DNA of 64,000 bases from an uncultured Eubacteriales bacterium. Its GTDB lineage: Bacteria; Bacillota; Clostridia; Christensenellales; Borkfalkiaceae. The position numbers and the translations under genes were made by a program. This document shows, in pieces, positions 60,286-64,000 of this stretch. Location: positions 62,001-126,000 of the forward strand of contig UQTB01000001.1 in the NCBI GenBank assembly GCA_900543915.1. The letters run 5' to 3'. Below the pieces are notes generated by a model. It ran no database searches and was not told the origin of the DNA. It saw only the letters and a program-made list of their open reading frames with translations. Positions within the stretch are counted from its first letter, which is position 1; each line of letters opens with the position of its first letter.

Positions 60286-61215
60286 TCATTCATCCCCCGT
60301 ATAAACCCATTTATTGGTCGCAAACGTGATTCCCGTCAGCATCGCGATGATAACGAAGAGCACCCATGCGAGCGCGGAAGCATAACCGAAATCCTGCCCG
60401 CCGAAACCCTCGTTATAAATTTTAACGGCGATAAAATAGATGGAATTTCTGGGCCCGGCGCCGTCGTAGCCGGCAAATACCATCGTATGGTTGGTCTGCA
60501 TCGCGCCGATTACGCCCGTGACGAGATTATAAAAGATCATGGGCGTGGACAGCGGAACCGTGATCCGGAAAAACCGCCGGAAAACGCCCGCGCCGTCGAT
60601 CTTGGCCGCTTCGTAGAGTCCGTTGGGAATGTTTTTCAGGGCGGCGAGCCACAGCACCATGCCGCCTCCCATGCTCCAGATATTCATCACGATCACCGAA
60701 GCCATGGCGGAATCGGGGTCAGAGAAGAACCCGCTCGTAGGCAGTCCGAGTGCGCTCAGGATCAGATTGAACACGCCGAGCGTCGAAGGGTCCATCAGCT
60801 GGCTCCAGATCACGCCGCTGACTACGCCGGGAATTACGACCGGAAGATAGTAAAGCACGCGGAACGCAGTCACCCCTTTGATCTTCTGATTGACCAAAAC
60901 CGCCAGAAGATAGGAAAGGCAGAGATTCAAGGGGACGCTGATCAGCCCATACAGAAAGGTATTGCCGAACACCTTCAACACTTCGTCGAAATCCGCGCCG
61001 AACATATAAGCGAAATTGACGCCGGGATCGAACTCAAAAGTGGAGCCCTGATAATTGTAAAAACTGTAAACGAAGGACTGAATCATCGGATACAGCGTGA
61101 AAACGGCGATGCCGATGACGATGGGGGTAACGAACATCCATCCCGCCCAATTCCGGCTCCACATCAATTTCATCCTTTTACGGAAATCTCCGTTTACTTG
61201 CGAATTTGTCTTCAT
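60286..61215 (-). CDS. ABC sugar transporter permease, MalF-like
   Basis: Protein of 309 residues with six membrane helices and the EAA loop YEAAKIDGAGVFRRFFRITVPLSTPM. It is a CUT1-type permease forming the channel with the next gene product. The chosen ATG lies 3 bases after the binding-protein stop and has no visible ribosome site; ATG codons at 61173 (residue 15) and 61164 (residue 18) are possible starts and would remove only polar residues. Confidence 0.92.
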   Translation of the reverse strand: MKTNSQVNGDFRKRMKLMWSRNWAGWMFVTPIVIGIAVFTLYPMIQSFVYSFYNYQGSTFEFDPGVNFAYMFGADFDEVLKVFGNTFLYGLISVPLNLCLSYLLAVLVNQKIKGVTAFRVLYYLPVVIPGVVSGVIWSQLMDPSTLGVFNLILSALGLPTSGFFSDPDSAMASVIVMNIWSMGGGMVLWLAALKNIPNGLYEAAKIDGAGVFRRFFRITVPLSTPMIFYNLVTGVIGAMQTNHTMVFAGYDGAGPRNSIYFIAVKIYNEGFGGQDFGYASALAWVLFVIIAMLTGITFATNKWVYTGDE

Positions 61216-61218
61216 GTA

Positions 61219-62637
61219 TTATTTCGAAATATGTTTGTTTAAGTTTTTCGTCAGTTCTTCCAGGCAGTTTTCAACGGTGTAGTCGAATTTTCCGCCGGTG
61301 CAGCTTGTAATATCCAACATAAAACTGGAGAAATCCCCGACGAGCGTTGTCTTTTTGCTGGCGTCGAAGCGAAGGAAGAAATCCTCCGAATAGTTGCGGT
61401 CTCCTTCCCAGACGGTAGCTTCCAGGTTCAGGTGGCGATAGCCGTTGCCCCACTCCGCCGTGTTATAGTCCGAAAGATCGTTGCGGATGGAGGGCGTGTT
61501 CATGCCCGCTTTCGCGAGGATGTTCTGCCCTTCCTGCATGGTGATATAGTTCAGGAACTGCCATGCGAGATCGCGCTTTTCCGCCGCAATTTCGGCATTG
61601 ATGCCGTACCCGGGAATCCCGAAACCGAAGACGCCTTTTTCACCGTTGATCAGAGGGAACGTAACGATATCGTAACCTTCGCCGATATAACCGCTGTACT
61701 TTTTAATCGCGCTCGACGTATGGAAAAGCATCGCTCCGTTTCCGTTTTCATAGTTTGCGCCGCCTCCGTTCGAGGGGGCAATATATTTCTTGTCAATCAG
61801 ATTCCGAACCATCGCGACGGTATTCTCCATCGCGTCAGAATCGAACGTCCACTTCCCGTTCTCATCGCAGATCTGTACGTCCATCGACCGGAAGAGAGAG
61901 AACATGACCGGAGCCCACGTAAAAGTATGGTCTACCAGATATCTCCCGTTCCCGGCAGTCCAGCCGTTGCTGTCATAATATTGACGGAGCGCCTCGCAGA
62001 CCGCCAAAAAGTCATCCCAGGTCCACCCGTTTTTAATAATGTCGGTAGGAAGCTGATCGTCCGGATAGGTTTCGTTCCAATACTCGATCGCGGCATCCGT
62101 ATAAGTTTTGTTCAGATGAGTGACGATGCGGTCGGAAGAACGCGGAATCACATACTGATCACCGTCGTAATTCTTCTGCCCCATCTTCCAGGCTTCCGCG
62201 ACGAACTGCTCTTCATAGGAGGGATCGTTCGCTTTCATCGCGTTGATGTAAGGTTTCAGATTCAGGAAATAGCCGCTGGAAATAAAGCTGAAAGATTCCG
62301 TTTCGCTCGTATAAATGATATCGGGGAGCTTTTCGAGCTTGACCAGTTTATCTACGTCCGTTATGTAATTGCTGCCCGTAATCCGCGTAATCTCAACTGT
62401 GACGTTGGGAAACATCTCCTTGAAGCCCTCTGCGACCTGCTCGATCAGATCCGCTTCGAACGGATCGGGCGTCACCCCGACGGTAAGCGTAGCCGTCTGG
62501 TTGTAATCCTCGTCCGTCATGTCGACGTTGACTTCATAGTCGTCTCCGGGATTCTCAATCTCGCGCTGGCCGACGCAGCCGACAAAGGAAAAGGTAAACA
62601 AAAGAGCCAACAGAATGGAAATAATGCTTTTTTTCAT
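61219..62637 (-). CDS. ABC sugar transporter substrate-binding lipoprotein (family 1)
   Basis: Protein of 472 residues from ATG 62637, which has AAAGGAG upstream. Signal peptide and lipobox FVGC, then the two-lobed binding fold: LTVGVTPDPFEADLIEQVAEGFKEMFPNVTVEI and LPDIIYTS at the N lobe, YGINAEIAAEKRDLAWQFLNYITMQEGQNIL in the C lobe. It captures an extracellular oligosaccharide for the two permeases that follow. The ligand cannot be predicted; the adjacent GH99-like proteins hint at a mannose- or glucose-based oligomer. Confidence 0.92.
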   Translation of the reverse strand: MKKSIISILLALLFTFSFVGCVGQREIENPGDDYEVNVDMTDEDYNQTATLTVGVTPDPFEADLIEQVAEGFKEMFPNVTVEITRITGSNYITDVDKLVKLEKLPDIIYTSETESFSFISSGYFLNLKPYINAMKANDPSYEEQFVAEAWKMGQKNYDGDQYVIPRSSDRIVTHLNKTYTDAAIEYWNETYPDDQLPTDIIKNGWTWDDFLAVCEALRQYYDSNGWTAGNGRYLVDHTFTWAPVMFSLFRSMDVQICDENGKWTFDSDAMENTVAMVRNLIDKKYIAPSNGGGANYENGNGAMLFHTSSAIKKYSGYIGEGYDIVTFPLINGEKGVFGFGIPGYGINAEIAAEKRDLAWQFLNYITMQEGQNILAKAGMNTPSIRNDLSDYNTAEWGNGYRHLNLEATVWEGDRNYSEDFFLRFDASKKTTLVGDFSSFMLDITSCTGGKFDYTVENCLEELTKNLNKHISK

Positions 62638-62677
62638 AGTTTTACTCCTTTCAGTAGTTATTTCTGTTAAGAATGCC

Positions 62678-62717
62678 GGCAAAACCCTTGGTTTTGCCTC
62701 ATTTTTTTATAAAAAAA
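62678..62717 (-). repeat. Inverted repeats between the LacI-like gene and the binding-protein gene
   Basis: GGCAAAACC-CTT-GGTTTTGCC (62678-62698) forms a 9-bp hairpin and next to it ATTTTTTTATAAAAAAAT (62700-62717) is a perfect palindrome. On the minus strand these lie in the transcribed spacer and may set a different expression or stability for the transporter part. Confidence 0.6.
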
Positions 62718-62723
62718 TGAACA

Positions 62724-63719
62724 TTATGTATTTTTGCATTTCGTCAGAGAATCGCGGTAAACCGGATATGCCACATATTCCTTTCGCACTCTCTGCGCAC
62801 TCCCTACGATCTCTTCGATCGCCTGTCGGGCGATATCTTCTCCCTGTTGTTTTTTATCAATCCCTATGGTCGTGAGCGGCAGCATTGCGAGTTCGGACAT
62901 CCTGATATCGTCGCAGCCGATCACCGAAATCTCTTCCGGCACTTTTACCCCCGCCTCCGTCAGCGCGCGGATACATCCGAACGCCGTCAGGTCATTGGTG
63001 CAGAAAACCGCCGTGATATCCGGATGCCGCCGCAGCATTTCCTGCGCGAGGCAATATCCGATTTTATCGCTCATCTGACCGAAATCGCTGTTATAAAATA
63101 CTTCAGCCTTTTCAAAGGGCAATTCTTTCAAAGAACGGAACCACTGGACGCCGCGTCCATCCATGCTGAAGCCCGCTTCATCCTGCGAAGAAAGATAGGC
63201 GATTTTTCGGTGCCCCAATTCAAACGTCCGCGCCATCAGCTCCCTCATGGCGCTCTCGTAACGGTTGACAAACATAGAGCCGACCGATTCGTTAAAATTG
63301 ATCATCACGGCATTGTAACGCGTCAGTTCCTCAATGAACTGATCGGGATACTCGTTCGTCATAAAATTCACAACGCCGTCCAGCCTGCGCTGCGCGATCG
63401 CATTCAGTTTGTTTTGCATATTGTTATCCAGCAAAAACAAAGATACGATATAGCCGTGCCGGCTCGCATAGCGCTCGATATACTGCGCGATCTCCATATG
63501 ATACGGATTTGTCATCTCATAGATCGCTATGCCGATATGGTTGGACCGCCCCGTAACAAGGTTCCGCGCATTCTGATTCGGAATATAGCCAAGTTCACGC
63601 ATCGCGCTGTAAACCCGTTTAACTTTGTCCTGCGAAACGCACGACTTTCCGTTTACGACGTTAGAAACCGTCGCTTCCGATACGCCCGCGCGCACTGCAA
63701 CCTCTCTTCTTGTTACCAT
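62724..63719 (-). CDS. LacI-family transcriptional regulator
   Basis: Protein of 331 residues: N-terminal LacI helix-turn-helix (TRREVAVRAGVSEATVSNVVNGK, about 2-24) with hinge helix NARNLVTGRS, and a periplasmic-binding-protein-like effector domain (about 60-325) with NDLTAFGCIRALTEAG and IGCDDIRMSELAMLPLTTI. It should repress until a sugar from the locus binds. Two 14-bp operator-like palindromes lie between its promoter and its start codon, showing autoregulation; the transporter and hydrolase genes downstream on the same strand could be controlled by read-through. Confidence 0.93.
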   Translation of the reverse strand: MVTRREVAVRAGVSEATVSNVVNGKSCVSQDKVKRVYSAMRELGYIPNQNARNLVTGRSNHIGIAIYEMTNPYHMEIAQYIERYASRHGYIVSLFLLDNNMQNKLNAIAQRRLDGVVNFMTNEYPDQFIEELTRYNAVMINFNESVGSMFVNRYESAMRELMARTFELGHRKIAYLSSQDEAGFSMDGRGVQWFRSLKELPFEKAEVFYNSDFGQMSDKIGYCLAQEMLRRHPDITAVFCTNDLTAFGCIRALTEAGVKVPEEISVIGCDDIRMSELAMLPLTTIGIDKKQQGEDIARQAIEEIVGSAQRVRKEYVAYPVYRDSLTKCKNT

Positions 63720-63728
63720 AATACCCCT

Positions 63729-63763
63729 TTAACGCGTGTTAATTTTAAATTGACGCGCGTTAA
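63729..63763 (-). promoter_or_regulatory. Paired LacI-family operators
   Basis: TTAACGCGTGTTAA (63729-63742) and TTGACGCGCGTTAA (63750-63763) follow one palindromic pattern with the central CG typical of LacI-family sites. Their centres are 21 bases apart, about two helical turns, just downstream of the predicted transcription start. Confidence 0.85.
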
Positions 63764-63773
63764 TTTCATAATG

Positions 63774-63802
63774 ATTGTATCATGAAACAAATCACTTGTC
63801 AA
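63774..63802 (-). promoter_or_regulatory. Sigma-A promoter of the LacI-family gene
   Basis: Minus strand TTGACA (63802-63797), 17-base spacer, TACAAT (63779-63774). Confidence 0.82.
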
Positions 63803-63932
63803 TACCCATTTTAAAAATTTTTCCAAATTTTTTTTAAAAATTTTAAAATTCTAGAAAAAACCGACCGTTTTTTAATATTAAAAAAACCGTAAAACGCGCT
63901 TATTCGATCCCCCTGCCTAACTCTGAAAGGGC

Positions 63933-63975
63933 AAACCGCCGCGGAATCTTGATATCCGCGGCGGTTTATCAGCTT
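63933..63975. terminator. GC-rich hairpin at the right edge, probable terminator
   Basis: AAACCGCCGCGGA (63933-63945) pairs with TCCGCGGCGGTTT (63955-63967). A short T run comes a few bases later on the plus strand. No gene that it serves is visible in the window. Bases 63803-63932 are AT-rich with no gene. Confidence 0.55.
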
Positions 63976-64000
63976 TTTAAAATATTATTGCCGGCGATCC

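Overview
The window looks like a chromosomal segment of a spore-forming Clostridia (Firmicutes) bacterium, probably gut-associated, with GC near 50 percent. The evidence is a spoIIAA-spoIIAB-sigF-spoVAC-spoVAD-spoVAEb run, ytfJ (gerW) and yunB homologues, consensus sigma-A promoters with 17-bp spacers, strong GGAGG ribosome sites, frequent TTG/GTG starts, a Phe T-box leader and the Firmicutes-type cluster miaB-mutS-mutL-miaA-ynbB. The genus cannot be fixed from the sequence. I see no insertion sequence, prophage or CRISPR array.

Region by region. (1) 1-11863, plus strand: a tightly packed carbohydrate operon entering from the left. It holds three tandem paralogues of an unrecognised TIM-barrel hydrolase-like protein (lipoprotein, cytoplasmic form, lipoprotein), an AGE-type 2-epimerase, a GH78 alpha-L-rhamnosidase, two Gfo/Idh/MocA oxidoreductases, an AP-endonuclease-2-like sugar isomerase/epimerase and a degenerate third Gfo/Idh protein. 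(2) 11959-16463: a minimal DtxR/IdeR-like regulator with an iron-type metal site, then an operon of an old-yellow-enzyme-family flavoprotein and a two-subunit aconitase X. (3) 16506-19204: DUF2953-like protein, YtfJ, a D,D-carboxypeptidase and RluB-type pseudouridine synthase. (4) 19254-23883: a membrane-anchored PadR-like regulator, a tyrosine recombinase, HflX and LexA with an SOS-like operator. (5) 24051-37109: ynbB, miaA, mutL, mutS and miaB (minus), a class A PBP (plus), thiI, cysteine desulfurase and a small membrane protein (minus). (6) 37198-45456: mutS2, a U32 peptidase-family protein, pheT and pheS under a T-box. (7) 45500-49598: yunB and the spoIIA/spoVA operon. (8) 49795-50499: five tRNA genes. 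(9) 50608-63719, minus: two surface proteins sharing a GCGS-type C-terminal signal, two GH99-like lipoproteins, an ABC sugar importer without its ATPase, and a LacI-family regulator with paired operators.

How it fits together. Both ends are glycan-use loci. The right end appears to bind, cut and import a glycan or oligosaccharide under LacI control, borrowing an ATPase from elsewhere. The left end appears to hydrolyse rhamnose-containing or modified glycosides and to process the sugars by oxidation and isomerisation. The middle is mostly conserved housekeeping and sporulation. The least explained parts are the triplicated TIM-barrel family, the aconitase X/flavoprotein pair beside an iron-type regulator, the GCGS surface-protein tail, and several sites where a promoter sits so close to a start codon that the mRNA could be leaderless.
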